Of a stretch of DNA of 64,000 nucleotides, positions 26,288 to 35,452 are shown piece after piece. The DNA comes from Verrucomicrobiia bacterium (GTDB lineage: Bacteria; Verrucomicrobiota; Verrucomicrobiia; Verrucomicrobiales; DEV007): contig JAUIAH010000012.1 of NCBI GenBank assembly GCA_030425385.1, forward strand, positions 64,001 through 128,000, written 5' to 3'. The position numbers and the translations under genes are program-made. The first letter of the stretch is position 1; every line of letters starts with the position of its first letter. A model generated the notes under the pieces. It saw nothing but the letters and a program-made list of their open reading frames with translations. It ran no database searches and was not told the DNA's origin.

Positions 26288-27424
26288 TCAGACGCTCTCT
26301 TGAGACCACGCCATGTCCACATCGGCAAGGAGGTCATCAATGTGCTCGATGCCAATGGAGAAGCGCACCAGCGAGTCAGTGATGCCCACGGCTTCCCGCG
26401 TCTCCTTGGGAACGCTGGCGTGGGTCATGCTCGCGGGATGGCACACGAGGGATTCGATCCCGCCCAGGCTCTCAGCTAAGGTGAAATAACGGAGCCGATC
26501 GAGGAAGGCCTTCGTGCGATCTAAAGACCAGCCGAAGTCCGCCGTGACGATTCCTGAGCCGCCAGTCATCTGCTGCTTCGCAAGGGCGTGCTGCGGATGC
26601 GAGGGCAGAAAGGGGTAGCGCACCGTCGCCTCCGGATGGCGCTCTTCCACAAAGGTGGCGAAGGCGAGAGCGTTAGAGGCGTGGCGCTCCATGCGCAGCG
26701 CCTGAGTCTTCACCCCACGGGCGATCAGCCAGGAATCGAAGGGCGACGGCTGGAGTCCCAGCGCTTTCTGCGCAAAGATCATCTTGTCGTGCCACACGGG
26801 TGCATTCGTGCAAACGACGCCTCCAAGACAATCGGAATGCCCATTGCTGTACTTAGTGGTGCTCAACAATGACACATCTGCGCCCAGTGCCAGAGGTTTC
26901 TGAAAGTAGCTAGATGCGAAAGTGTTATCAACAATCAGGCTACTCCCAGCGGCTTTCGCCAAATCGGCAACCCAAGCAATATCAATGATCTTGAGTAGGG
27001 GATTCGTCGGCGACTCGATCCAGACGAGGGCCGGCTGTTTCTCTGTGATCACACGGCCACTCGCTTCTTGCGTCAAGTCGACGTATTCCACCGAAACGCC
27101 GAACTTGGCGAAGACTTGGGCGAAGAGGCGGAACGTGCATCCGTAGATATTCTCTTCCGCGACCACAAGGTCGCCTTGCTTCAGCGTGGAAACGACCGCC
27201 GTGATGGCCGAGACTCCGCTGGCAAAGACCGTGGCGTGGGCGGCTCCTTCTAGGCGGGCTAACTGATCTCCTAAGTTGTTGAAGTTAGGATTTCCCGATC
27301 GGGTGTAGTCGAACCCATCGGCATTGCCATGCGCAAAGGTCGACGTGAGATAGACCGGGGGAATGACTGCCCCGGTATCACCTTGATAACCCTGGCCTTC
27401 GTGAATCGCATCAGTTTCGAACAC
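26288..27424 (-). CDS. PLP-dependent trans-sulfuration enzyme (cystathionine gamma-synthase/lyase family)
   Basis: A 378-aa cytosolic Cys/Met-metabolism PLP enzyme. The cofactor lysine is K191 in STTKYSNGHSD; other marks are YTRSGNPNFNNL, FASGVSAITA (PLP phosphate site), YGCTFRLF, ESPTNPLLKIIDI and the aspartate in IVDNTFASSYFQKPL that binds the pyridine nitrogen. C-terminal ESLGGIESLVCHPASMTHAS and IRFSIGIEH-like VRFSIGIEHIDDLL are standard. Whether it is a gamma-synthase, gamma-lyase or beta-lyase cannot be separated by eye. No SAM or T-box riboswitch is visible; only 6 bp lie between its start and the DUF3500 stop. Confidence 0.92.
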   Translation of the reverse strand: MFETDAIHEGQGYQGDTGAVIPPVYLTSTFAHGNADGFDYTRSGNPNFNNLGDQLARLEGAAHATVFASGVSAITAVVSTLKQGDLVVAEENIYGCTFRLFAQVFAKFGVSVEYVDLTQEASGRVITEKQPALVWIESPTNPLLKIIDIAWVADLAKAAGSSLIVDNTFASSYFQKPLALGADVSLLSTTKYSNGHSDCLGGVVCTNAPVWHDKMIFAQKALGLQPSPFDSWLIARGVKTQALRMERHASNALAFATFVEERHPEATVRYPFLPSHPQHALAKQQMTGGSGIVTADFGWSLDRTKAFLDRLRYFTLAESLGGIESLVCHPASMTHASVPKETREAVGITDSLVRFSIGIEHIDDLLADVDMAWSQESV

Positions 27425-27430
27425 CGGCGT

Positions 27431-28468
27431 CTAATGCTCCTCCTCAAAGTGTTTCTTCAAAACGTCATCACCGAAGTCGCCATTCAAATCGCGATAGACG
27501 GCATGCACATGATTCGCATCATTCTGTGTGTTTGCATATTCCATGAGGAAATCAGGGCTTTGGATCCGATAGTAGTGCCCCTCGCCTTCCTTGGTGCCAC
27601 CAGCCCAGGCAAATGTGATCGTGTCCCAACCCGCCGTCTCGATGCGCTTCAGCTCACGCTTCGAAATGCTCGGACGTTGCTTCTTGAGGTATTGGTTGAC
27701 TAACGTTTGCAGCGTCTTCTGCTGGTCATCGTTCAGGCCCGCATAGGCGATGCCGGTGGGCTCGAGCTTCTTCACGTTGCGGTCTGCCGAGGTGATGATG
27801 TCCTGGGGAGCGTTGTCAGAGAAGATCGCCTTGGCGCGCTGCTCCTCATTCAGGCTGTTGATGAGTTTCCGAGCGATGTTCTCTTCACCCGCAAGCACCT
27901 GAGTGCCTTTGCGAGCACCTTTCAACACACGACCGGGATTGGTCGCGTAGAATGCGGGGGTGACCGCGAGTTCTTTGCCCTTTACCACCGTGTAATTGAG
28001 CGAAAGATGATGTCCTTCCAAGCGCCATCCCCACGTGCCCTTGGGGTCAGGCGTGCCAAAGACGCTGAGATAGTATTTACCAGGATCGCGCGTGGGGTTG
28101 TTGTCTTCTTTGAGAAATAACACTTTCTCTAAACTCATCACTTCTAAGGCCTGGCGATACCCTTGATGGCTCAGGCCAGTGACGATGAGTCCGTGGGCGA
28201 GGGCGCGTTGCGAGTCGTCCAGTTCCTTCAGTGCGATCCCCTTCCGATCGCGCGGGATGAAGTGCCAGTTCACGCGCTCCGTGTCTTTCCACTCGAAGGT
28301 GGCCTTCGCCTTCTGTTCCTCATTCAGATCCTGGAGAAACGTGTTACAAGCCTGTGCCATCTCTCGGACAGTGCCTGGATGTGCCTGGGCTGAGCATAAC
28401 AGCGAAGCCAAGCCGCAGGCGGCTAGGGCTGGAAGGAGAAAGGGCCGATCGTTGGGCATGCGATTCAT
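27431..28468 (-). CDS. Exported DUF3500 protein
   Basis: A 345-aa exported protein matching the remembered DUF3500 pattern: FLQDLNEEQKAKATFEW, NWHFIPRDRKGIALKELDDSQRALAH, the paired GKYYLSVFGTPDPKGTWGWRLEGHHLSLNY, and AGLNDDQQKTLQTLVNQYL near the end with FAWAGGTKEGEGHYYRIQSPDFLMEY. The N-terminal segment ends CSAQAHPG, which fits type I cleavage; LAAC at 15-18 could be a lipobox, but the hydrophobic stretch before it is short. The function of the family is unknown to me. It lies in a minus-strand series after the metalloprotease gene (55-bp gap). Confidence 0.85.
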   Translation of the reverse strand: MNRMPNDRPFLLPALAACGLASLLCSAQAHPGTVREMAQACNTFLQDLNEEQKAKATFEWKDTERVNWHFIPRDRKGIALKELDDSQRALAHGLIVTGLSHQGYRQALEVMSLEKVLFLKEDNNPTRDPGKYYLSVFGTPDPKGTWGWRLEGHHLSLNYTVVKGKELAVTPAFYATNPGRVLKGARKGTQVLAGEENIARKLINSLNEEQRAKAIFSDNAPQDIITSADRNVKKLEPTGIAYAGLNDDQQKTLQTLVNQYLKKQRPSISKRELKRIETAGWDTITFAWAGGTKEGEGHYYRIQSPDFLMEYANTQNDANHVHAVYRDLNGDFGDDVLKKHFEEEH

Positions 28469-28523
28469 CTAGGCAGGCTACGGACGTCCCGCTCGCCCGG
28501 TCAAGTGCGGATTGAGGCTCATC

Positions 28524-29585
28524 TCAGCGTCGACGTCGAGCCACGCAGCCGAGAAGAAGGCCTAACAGAATCCATGTGTGTGTGGGTTCTGGGACAGGAC
28601 GCGAGGCCAGGTCCCAGCCAATGACATCCAGCGCGAGGAGATCCCATTCACTGACGGGAATGGTGGCTCCGCGGGATAGAATAGGCTCGAAGTTTCCAAG
28701 ACCGGATCCCAGGCGCCAGTGGCTCGATTGATACCCATCACCGTGAATGGATCCGGTGGCCCAGTCGTTGGCAGCGTCGGTGAGGGGAGTGGTCCCACCA
28801 TCAATGGAGAGATACTTGGCTCGTCGATCCGCCGTCCAGTCGAAGTCTGCCCCAGCCGCTTCGCTGTCTTCCGAGAATCGAAGGAAATCGAGAGCACTGA
28901 CATAATCCAGAGAATCGTCAGTGAAATAGAATCCGTTGCTGTTGTAATCCAGCCAATCCACCCCACTGACAAACCCTAACGCATGGCCGAGTTCGTGCAC
29001 CAAGATCCCAGTAAGACTGTAGCGGTTGGCATCCACGCCATCACTGAGATCATAGTCGAATGGGAAGTTGCTATTGATGGAAATGGTAGCGTCGGTAGAA
29101 GGCGCATCGTTTGAAAGGACACCTAGTGCCTTGGCGTTGGCGCGAGTGAGCCGCACGACTTGGTTGTTGGGCCCGAGGTCGTCGTCCACATAGGGTCGAA
29201 CACTCCCTCGCCCATGCGGATTGTCTTCCGTGCGATTGATGTAAGGCGCAAAGGTATCACCCTGGGGTAAGGACGCCGTCATTTGCCTGTCAGCGGCTGA
29301 GGTGGCGTCCGCGGCCAACGCTTCAGACCATTCCGCATAACTAACATAGACATGCTCGGACTCGGCGCTCCCCAAGGTATTCCCTGGGAGCGGCTCGTAA
29401 CGAAGATCTAACTGAATCTCGACGGTGTCTGACCACTGACTGGACCAGAAATCGCGGGCCTGTTCGAAGCTTTGCCAGGCGGGGCTGTCCTGGTCCATCC
29501 CCCCAGATTCCTTGACGTGGAAGGTTAGGGCTGCGGAAGCCGTGGTGCTGAGGAGGATCGGCAGGAGAAGGGATCGGATCCACAT
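28524..29585 (-). CDS. Secreted zinc metalloprotease with PEP-CTERM anchor
   Basis: A 353-aa exported protein. Signal peptide 1-18 (WIRSLLLPILLSTTASA). The zinc site is H197-E-L-G-H201-A-L-G-F followed by VSGVD, a metzincin-like HExxHxxG pattern in which a downstream Asp is the likely third ligand, as in NF038122-type proteases. The C-terminus PVPEPTHTWILLGLLLGCVARRRR is a PEP-CTERM sorting signal: PEP motif, membrane helix and Arg cluster, handled by an exosortase that is not in this window. ATG 29585 is selected because it begins the signal peptide; the longer open frame to 29672 adds an implausible N-terminus. Confidence 0.9.
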   Translation of the reverse strand: MWIRSLLLPILLSTTASAALTFHVKESGGMDQDSPAWQSFEQARDFWSSQWSDTVEIQLDLRYEPLPGNTLGSAESEHVYVSYAEWSEALAADATSAADRQMTASLPQGDTFAPYINRTEDNPHGRGSVRPYVDDDLGPNNQVVRLTRANAKALGVLSNDAPSTDATISINSNFPFDYDLSDGVDANRYSLTGILVHELGHALGFVSGVDWLDYNSNGFYFTDDSLDYVSALDFLRFSEDSEAAGADFDWTADRRAKYLSIDGGTTPLTDAANDWATGSIHGDGYQSSHWRLGSGLGNFEPILSRGATIPVSEWDLLALDVIGWDLASRPVPEPTHTWILLGLLLGCVARRRR

Positions 29586-29622
29586 ACACCAGCACTGTAG
29601 GCGCGTTCTCTGTGCTGCCCAG

Positions 29623-31050
29623 CTATTTCCCCAGGACTCGATAAAAACGGCGTTTCTCTGCGACGCGATCAATGGCTTCCCAAGAGTCGCCGTCTGCTTT
29701 CAAAGTGATCGCTGGATCGCTTTGCCAAGGAGCTTGCAGATCATTGCTCCACTCCACCGCATAGGAAGCACCACGACCACGCCAGCGGAGAATGACTTGA
29801 TCCGTTTGGCGTTCGATGTGCCATTGTGAGAGAAGAGGCGCCGCGGTGGTCGTCTTGATTTCGAGATCAACGAAGACAAGTCGATGATCCGATGCGCCTC
29901 GGACACTGGTGCTGAGAGGGTGCGACCGTTCCGGCCAGAAGACTTCTGCATGAGTGATGGTGAGGCCCGAACGCGAGGGTAAGACATAGTCGGCGCGGAG
30001 ATTCTCCTGACTGAAATCCGCGGTGTCCTCCGCTGGATTGCCGCGATGATTGGCATCGGCGCCTTCTTTCCCTCCAGGACCTTGCGGAGCGGGGGAGGCC
30101 TGCACCAGTGGATGGTCTAATAGTTGGGCGATCGCGCCTCTTACACTGTCGCCATCATTGGGATCAGCGTTCAAGTCTCCGAGGATCACGAAGCGCTCGC
30201 CTTCGGCAAGGCCACCGAGAAGCCCGGAATCGTCGTAGTGATAGGTGGCCCGTCCGGGAGCGATGTAGTCTGCCCAGAAACGAATCTCGTCGTGGTTGCG
30301 GCGGCCATTGCGATCCTCGCGTCCATCGAAGACTGGTGGAGTCGGATGCGCCATGAGCACATGGAGGAGGGATCCATTGATCTCAATGGGTACGTCCCAA
30401 TGGCTCTTGGAAGAAAGTCGGAAACGGGCGCTCTCTTCGGCCGTGTACCAGTTGGGCGTGTCGTTGCTACCATCGGGCAGGAGCGCCTCTGGCATGTCTC
30501 GCCAGAGAAAAGTTTGGAAGGTGCGGATGAGTTCACTGCGGAGCGGATACTGGGAATAAAGCACCATCCCGTATTGGCCGGGAAACTGGCCAAACCCGAA
30601 AGCATCGCCCGCGTATTCATTGGAGCCAATGGTCGTGACGATCCGTCGATTGTTGTCGAGATCCATCTCCGAAGCGATCCCCGTATTGGAAGGCGCTGAG
30701 TAGCGGTGCGCATAAGCGAGAGGCTCTTGGTCACCTTGGCCGACGCTGAGGAAGTTCTCCTGGAACAGGCGCATGCCTTCTCCTGAAGGGTCGTGGTCGA
30801 ACTCGTTGAGCAGGACAATGTCAGGACGAGTGGCCTGCAAGATCTCCGCCACGCGTTTGACCTGGCGGGCACCGCTACGCGAGGGATCCCGGAGATCATC
30901 TAGCAGAGCGCCCTCTCGTGAACGGTTGAGAGAGGCGTTGAAGGTAGCGACGCGGATGGTGTCAGCAGTGAGAGCGCTCGTGAAGAGCGCCGTCAGACTG
31001 AGGACCAATGCTAGGCGTCGGCGTCGATGACGTAGAGGATGCGGCTGCAT
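29623..31050 (-). CDS. Exported endonuclease/exonuclease/phosphatase-family protein
   Basis: A 475-aa protein with an Arg-rich n-region then a signal sequence (LALVLSLTALFTSALTA). The EEP fold is marked by RVATFNAS, IVLLNEFDHDPSG (metal-binding Glu), HVLMAHPTPPVFDG, FVILGDLNADPNDGDS (the canonical GDxN) and a terminal SDHRLVFVDLE (catalytic SDH). The last 75 residues are a secretion-type tail (SYAVEWSNDLQAPW ... FYRVLGK). Substrates of exported EEP proteins include DNA, phospholipids and inositol phosphates; none is indicated here. ATG 31050 overlaps the upstream zinc-ribbon gene by 40 bp; a TTG at about 31000 would remove most of the n-region. Confidence 0.88.
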   Translation of the reverse strand: MQPHPLRHRRRRLALVLSLTALFTSALTADTIRVATFNASLNRSREGALLDDLRDPSRSGARQVKRVAEILQATRPDIVLLNEFDHDPSGEGMRLFQENFLSVGQGDQEPLAYAHRYSAPSNTGIASEMDLDNNRRIVTTIGSNEYAGDAFGFGQFPGQYGMVLYSQYPLRSELIRTFQTFLWRDMPEALLPDGSNDTPNWYTAEESARFRLSSKSHWDVPIEINGSLLHVLMAHPTPPVFDGREDRNGRRNHDEIRFWADYIAPGRATYHYDDSGLLGGLAEGERFVILGDLNADPNDGDSVRGAIAQLLDHPLVQASPAPQGPGGKEGADANHRGNPAEDTADFSQENLRADYVLPSRSGLTITHAEVFWPERSHPLSTSVRGASDHRLVFVDLEIKTTTAAPLLSQWHIERQTDQVILRWRGRGASYAVEWSNDLQAPWQSDPAITLKADGDSWEAIDRVAEKRRFYRVLGK

Positions 31051-31727
31051 TGTTCGCAATGCGTGATTTCTTGTTCGGCACGAGCCGCGTGGATCGTGGC
31101 GGTGGTGACCTTCATGTGGCACCCCCCACACATTCCCGATTGGTCGTCGAGGCGAACAATCACGTTGCTCTTGTTCTTGCGCATCCGGTCATAGAGAGAG
31201 AAGGCGTCGGGATCGATGCGCGACGCGAGGGTCTTGCGCTCGGCTAACAGTTCGTCAAGATTGCCCTGACAAACGCCTCGTCGTTGGTCCAGTTTGCCGA
31301 GTTCCTCATCGACGAGAGCTTGCGTGGCGGCCAATTTCTCCTTGGCTTCGTCCAGCACGGTCTTGAGACCATCGCCCTTTTCCATCAATTCGAGTTCCTG
31401 ATCCTCAAGCGTCTCGATCTGTTTCTGATAGCGCTCGATCTCGTGTCCGAGGGCGCTGAACTCCTCATTCTTGCGCGTCTCAAATTGCTGCGTCTTGAGC
31501 TTGGCGAGCGTGCCCTGGCAGGTCTCTACCTCTAGTTGCAGATTCTTGATGGCAACCTCGTTCTCCTGACAAGCTTTCTTGGCCGCATCGACGGCATTCT
31601 GATCGGAAGAAAGCCGTCCTTTCGCCTTCTCTTCTTCCAAGGGAATCCGATCGATGTCTTTGCGGACATCTCGAATCTTCTCATCGCGGTCCTGAAGGAC
31701 CAGCAGCTTCTCAAGTTCTGGTAACAT
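31011..31727 (-). CDS. Coiled-coil protein with C4 zinc ribbon (CdsZ/zf-RING_7 type)
   Basis: A 238-aa cytosolic protein. Residues 1-175 form a nearly uninterrupted antiparallel-type coiled coil (LEKLLVLQDRDEKIRDVRKD, LGHEIERYQKQIETLEDQEL, EAKEKLAATQALVDEELGKL). The C-terminus is a treble-clef-like zinc ribbon with CGGC and CEQC 23 residues apart (SGMCGGCH ... THCEQCSRIL). This matches the widely conserved family related to chlamydial CdsZ and H. pylori HP0958 (a flagellar/type III chaperone with RNA-binding activity). The start is the ATG in MLPELEKLL; earlier in-frame codons lie inside or beyond a strong stem-loop. It begins the minus-strand series that ends with the RDD gene. Confidence 0.88.
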   Translation of the reverse strand: MLPELEKLLVLQDRDEKIRDVRKDIDRIPLEEEKAKGRLSSDQNAVDAAKKACQENEVAIKNLQLEVETCQGTLAKLKTQQFETRKNEEFSALGHEIERYQKQIETLEDQELELMEKGDGLKTVLDEAKEKLAATQALVDEELGKLDQRRGVCQGNLDELLAERKTLASRIDPDAFSLYDRMRKNKSNVIVRLDDQSGMCGGCHMKVTTATIHAARAEQEITHCEQCSRILYVIDADA

Positions 31728-31737
31728 AGTGATGGGT

Positions 31738-31772
31738 GGCGCGTGCCAGAGCATGGTTCCCTCTGGCGCGCC
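31738..31772. promoter_or_regulatory. Strong stem-loop between divergent genes
   Basis: GGCGCG-TG-CCAGAG (31738-31751) pairs with CTCTGGCGCGCC (31761-31772): twelve base pairs with a two-base bulge and a nine-base loop. It ends 10 bp upstream of the zinc-ribbon protein's ATG on the minus strand and within the divergent gap before the glycosyltransferase. There is no T-run on either side, so a terminator is unlikely; an operator or 5'-UTR hairpin is possible. Confidence 0.5.
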
Positions 31773-31842
31773 TCGAATCAAGGAGGATTGATGGCAAGGC
31801 GGCATTGACCGGGCCAGCGCCCGTGCCCATGCTGTCGGCCAC

Positions 31843-32613
31843 GTGCCTCGATCGACACCGCCTCACATTCACCTTGTCATCCCGTGCTTTCACGAGAGTC
31901 GACGCCTGCCGCCTTTCCTGGAAGCACTGGTCCCAGCCCTCCAGGGGCTGCCACTGAACGTCACCATTCGGGTGGCGGATGACGGTTCGGGCGAGGCCGA
32001 GTTGGAACAGCTTCGTCCAGTGGTCAATGCCCTCCGTGAGGTGTATCCAGCCGTGCTGCTGCCTCTCTTGGAACGTCCTCACGAGGGGAAAGGAGGCACC
32101 ATCCTTGGCGGATGGCGAGCGGCTCCAGAGGAAACGACGCATTTCGCCTTCGCCGATGCCGATGGAGCTGTCAGTGCGGACGAGATTCGGCGTGTTTTCG
32201 GAGAGTTCTTTGCTAGTCCTGACACTGATCCGGCGACCTGTCTCTTCGCAATCCGCAAGAAGACGCCTTCGACGACGATCAAGCGAGAGCCTTCGCGGCG
32301 TGTGATCGGCTTGCTCTACTATCGGTTGGTGCGTTTCATCATGGATGCAGACATCTACGACCCGGCTTGTGGATTCAAGATGGTCTCTCGCGCCTTTTGG
32401 GAACGGTGTGGGGAGCTTCTTGAGGAGAAAGAGTGGGCCCTGGATATCGAATTGCTTGCCCGTATCCAATTTCACGGCTTCCCCCTACGTCAGATTCCTG
32501 TGAGCTGGGAGGAGAAGAGTGGTAGCAAGATTGTGAGAGCAGATATTGTCAGGATTCTCAAGCAAGTGATCGCGATCAAACAACGGTCGAATGATTGGAA
32601 AGCGGAGTCATGA
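31843..32613 (+). CDS. Family 2 glycosyltransferase (dolichyl-phosphate-sugar synthase-like)
   Basis: A 256-aa cytosolic or membrane-associated GT-A enzyme. Motifs in order: [22 protein letters not shown] (nucleotide-sugar entry), [37 protein letters not shown] (the DxD-type metal site) and [15 protein letters not shown], which resembles the acceptor region of polyprenyl-phosphate mannosyl/glucosyltransferases. No C-terminal membrane helices are present, consistent with the soluble bacterial type. The start is GTG 31843; no better in-frame ATG precedes it. Its stop TGA overlaps the ATG of uvrA (ATGA), so the two are co-translated although functionally unrelated. Confidence 0.88.
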   Translation: MPRSTPPHIHLVIPCFHESRRLPPFLEALVPALQGLPLNVTIRVADDGSGEAELEQLRPVVNALREVYPAVLLPLLERPHEGKGGTILGGWRAAPEETTHFAFADADGAVSADEIRRVFGEFFASPDTDPATCLFAIRKKTPSTTIKREPSRRVIGLLYYRLVRFIMDADIYDPACGFKMVSRAFWERCGELLEEKEWALDIELLARIQFHGFPLRQIPVSWEEKSGSKIVRADIVRILKQVIAIKQRSNDWKAES

Positions 32614-35420
32614 GTGCGGGAGCCATTAAGATCAGCGGCGCGCGGCAACACAATCTGCAGAACATCTCTCTGGAGATTCCCCGCAACCAGTTGGTGGTGA
32701 TCACGGGGGTGAGCGGCTCAGGAAAGTCATCGCTCGCCTTTCACACATTGTATGCTGAAGGGCAGCGGCGCTACGTGGAGAGTCTTTCGGCCTACGCCCG
32801 CCAGTTTCTGGAGAAGCTGGAGAAGCCGGACGTCGATTTCATCGAAGGCCTGTCTCCGGCGATCGCCATTGAGCAACGCACTGCCTCAGCCACGCCGCGC
32901 TCTACCATTGCCACCGTCACGGAGATCTATGATTACCTGAGAATTCTCTATGCCGCTCTGGGACAGCCACATGATCCAGAAACGGGCCAAGCGATCCATC
33001 GGAAGTCCGTGCAGGACTTGGTAGGCGAGCTGATGACGTTGCCAGATGGGACGCGTGTGATCATCCTAGCTCCGGTCAATCTGTCAGATTATTCCAAGAT
33101 CGGCGAAGTGGCGAATAGCTTGCGGAGAGAGGGTTTTGTGAGGATTCGGATCGATGGCGAGATTCATGACCTCGAAGGTGAGTTCACCAAGAAGCGCTTT
33201 CCTGAAATGCCCGCAGCAGTGGAGGCGGTAGTCGATCGCCTCGTCGTGCGCGAGGATAGTGCTAGCCGTCTTACGGATTCGATTGAAACAGCGTTGAAGT
33301 GGAGTCGTCCTCGTGTGGCCTTTCTTGTCGCCTCGGAGGAAGGCGGTTGGGATTTCCGTGAGGAAACCACTGCCTTTGCCAATCCCGAAACTGGGTTCAC
33401 CTTGGAAACGCTGACTCCACGGCACTTCTCGTTTAATAGTCATCTCGGTGCCTGCGAGTCCTGTCAGGGACTGGGTTCGCTTTCCGTTGTGGATCCCGAT
33501 CTGATGGTGGCGAAACCTGGCGAGCCGCTCTTGGATGGAGCTTTCAAGAGCTGGTGGTCTGGACAGAAGAAGGTGCGCTTGCTGCACGAAGAGAAGATTC
33601 GAGAGTTGGCCAAGGCAATGAAGGCGGATCTTAGCAAGCCCTTTGAGGATCTGTCGGAAGCGTTCCAAGAGGCAGTGCTTTATGGGAGCGAGGATCATGC
33701 ATTCGAAGGGCTGGCACCGGAGGCAGCGCGTCTGTTAGAAGAAACGACGAGTCAACGGATGCGTCAGGCGCTCCAGGCGTTCACGAGCGACCAGACTTGT
33801 GGGGATTGTCAGGGCCAACGCCTCCGCCCCGAGATGCTGGCCGTGACCCTGGCGAATGCCGCTGGCGAGACGCTCAACATTGCAGAGTTCACAGGTCTGC
33901 CGATTGCGACGGCACTGCGTTGGCTGGAAGGCTTGTCCCTGACAGAGAAACAGGCGCATTTCATCGGGGATGTGCGATCCGAGATCACGAAAAGGCTCCA
34001 TTTCCTCGATCACGTCGGGTTGGGTTACCTCACATTGGATCGCGAGAGTCGAACCCTTTCTGGAGGGGAGTCCCAGCGGATACGGTTGGCCACGCAGATT
34101 GGTGCTGGCTTGACAGGGGTGCTCTACGTGCTGGATGAACCCAGCATTGGCTTGCATCAGCGCGATAATCAACGCTTGTTAGAAACCTTGCAGGAACTCA
34201 AGAGCCTTGGCAATAGTGTGATTGTCGTGGAGCACGATGAGGAAACGATTGGGGCGGCCGATCATGTCATCGATATCGGGCCGGCAGCCGGTCCCCAAGG
34301 AGGAAAGGTGATCGCGCAGGGAACGGTGGACGAGATCAAGGCCGATGAGAGATCCGCCACTGGGAAGTATTTGAGTGGGCGTTATGAGATCAACCTGCCA
34401 AAGGAGCGGCGATCTCCTCGGGGCTGGCTCACCGTTTATGGCTGTGAAGAGAACAACCTGAAAGGGATCGATGTCCAATTTCCCATCGGCTGTTTCACCT
34501 GTGTTACCGGGGTATCGGGTAGTGGCAAGTCAACCTTGGTCGACAAGATCCTCCGTCGCGCACTGTTTCGGCATTTCTTTCATGCCAAGGACAAACCAGG
34601 TGCCTTTGGGCAATTGTCAGGCCTGGATCAATTAGACAAAGCCATCGTCGTGGATCAAACGCCAATTGGTCGCAGCCCACGCTCCAATCCCGCGACCTAT
34701 GTGGGTGCCTTCAACGCCATTCGCGATCTCTTCGCGAGCTTGCCCGCAGCGAAGATCAGGGGCTACACTGCAGGACGTTTCAGCTTCAATCGGCCAGGCG
34801 GGCGCTGTGAGCATTGTCAGGGTGACGGTCTCATTCGCATCGATATGCATTTCCTCAATGACGTCTTTGTGACGTGTGAGACGTGTGAGGGCAAACGCTA
34901 CAATCGGGAGACGCTCGAAGTCACCTTCAAAGGGAGGAACATTGCCGAAGTGCTAGGTCTCACCATCTCGGAAGCGACGCGATTCTTTCGCAATGTGCCT
35001 GCCGTGCATGATCGCTTGGAGGCGCTGGAGAAGGTGGGGCTCGGTTATTTGAAACTTGGGCAACCGGGCACCAGTCTTTCCGGAGGTGAAGCCCAACGGG
35101 TCAAGCTGGCAGCAGAACTCGCCAAGAAAGCAACGGGGCGAACGTTGTATCTGTTAGACGAACCCACGACCGGTCTTCATTTCAGCGATGTCGACACCCT
35201 CCTGCGCGTACTCTACTCATTGCGTGACGCTGGCAATACCTTGGTCGTCATTGAACACAATCTCGACATGATCAAATGTGCCGATTGGCTCATCGATCTT
35301 GGGCCGGAAGGAGGCGAGGGTGGGGGACAATTACTCGGAGCCGGCCCGCCAGAGGAGATCGCAGCGTGCCAGGGCAGCCCGACCGGTGCCTATCTCAAAC
35401 GCGTGTTGAGACGATCGTGA
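32610..35420 (+). CDS. uvrA: Excinuclease ABC subunit A
   Basis: UvrA is the damage-recognition ATPase of nucleotide excision repair. The 936-aa product has both ABC modules: Walker [10 protein letters not shown] at 33-41 followed by [22 protein letters not shown], signature [14 protein letters not shown] and [17 protein letters not shown]; then a second Walker [14 protein letters not shown], signature [15 protein letters not shown] and [15 protein letters not shown]. Zinc cysteines are present as [16 protein letters not shown] and [16 protein letters not shown]. The UvrB-contact and insertion regions are full-length. ATG 32610 is chosen over an in-frame TTG at 32595 because it matches the family N-terminus and overlaps the preceding stop. 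No SOS box is recognisable inside the upstream gene. Confidence 0.97.
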   Translation: MSAGAIKISGARQHNLQNISLEIPRNQLVVITGVSGSGKSSLAFHTLYAEGQRRYVESLSAYARQFLEKLEKPDVDFIEGLSPAIAIEQRTASATPRSTIATVTEIYDYLRILYAALGQPHDPETGQAIHRKSVQDLVGELMTLPDGTRVIILAPVNLSDYSKIGEVANSLRREGFVRIRIDGEIHDLEGEFTKKRFPEMPAAVEAVVDRLVVREDSASRLTDSIETALKWSRPRVAFLVASEEGGWDFREETTAFANPETGFTLETLTPRHFSFNSHLGACESCQGLGSLSVVDPDLMVAKPGEPLLDGAFKSWWSGQKKVRLLHEEKIRELAKAMKADLSKPFEDLSEAFQEAVLYGSEDHAFEGLAPEAARLLEETTSQRMRQALQAFTSDQTCGDCQGQRLRPEMLAVTLANAAGETLNIAEFTGLPIATALRWLEGLSLTEKQAHFIGDVRSEITKRLHFLDHVGLGYLTLDRESRTLSGGESQRIRLATQIGAGLTGVLYVLDEPSIGLHQRDNQRLLETLQELKSLGNSVIVVEHDEETIGAADHVIDIGPAAGPQGGKVIAQGTVDEIKADERSATGKYLSGRYEINLPKERRSPRGWLTVYGCEENNLKGIDVQFPIGCFTCVTGVSGSGKSTLVDKILRRALFRHFFHAKDKPGAFGQLSGLDQLDKAIVVDQTPIGRSPRSNPATYVGAFNAIRDLFASLPAAKIRGYTAGRFSFNRPGGRCEHCQGDGLIRIDMHFLNDVFVTCETCEGKRYNRETLEVTFKGRNIAEVLGLTISEATRFFRNVPAVHDRLEALEKVGLGYLKLGQPGTSLSGGEAQRVKLAAELAKKATGRTLYLLDEPTTGLHFSDVDTLLRVLYSLRDAGNTLVVIEHNLDMIKCADWLIDLGPEGGEGGGQLLGAGPPEEIAACQGSPTGAYLKRVLRRS

Positions 35421-35423
35421 ATC

Positions 35424-35446
35424 CGTCGCTCTCGCTCTACGCGACG
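35424..35446. terminator. Possible bidirectional hairpin terminator between convergent genes
   Basis: CGTCGC (35424-35429) and GCGACG (35441-35446) form a six-bp stem with an 11-nt loop in the 32-bp gap between the ends of uvrA and the MATE gene. No T-run is visible, so efficiency is doubtful. Confidence 0.3.
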
Positions 35447-35452
35447 ACGGCC

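Noticed and set aside
31711-32475. 254-codon minus-strand frame under the glycosyltransferase gene
   Set aside because: Antisense to a clear GT2 gene; the residues form no recognisable domain.
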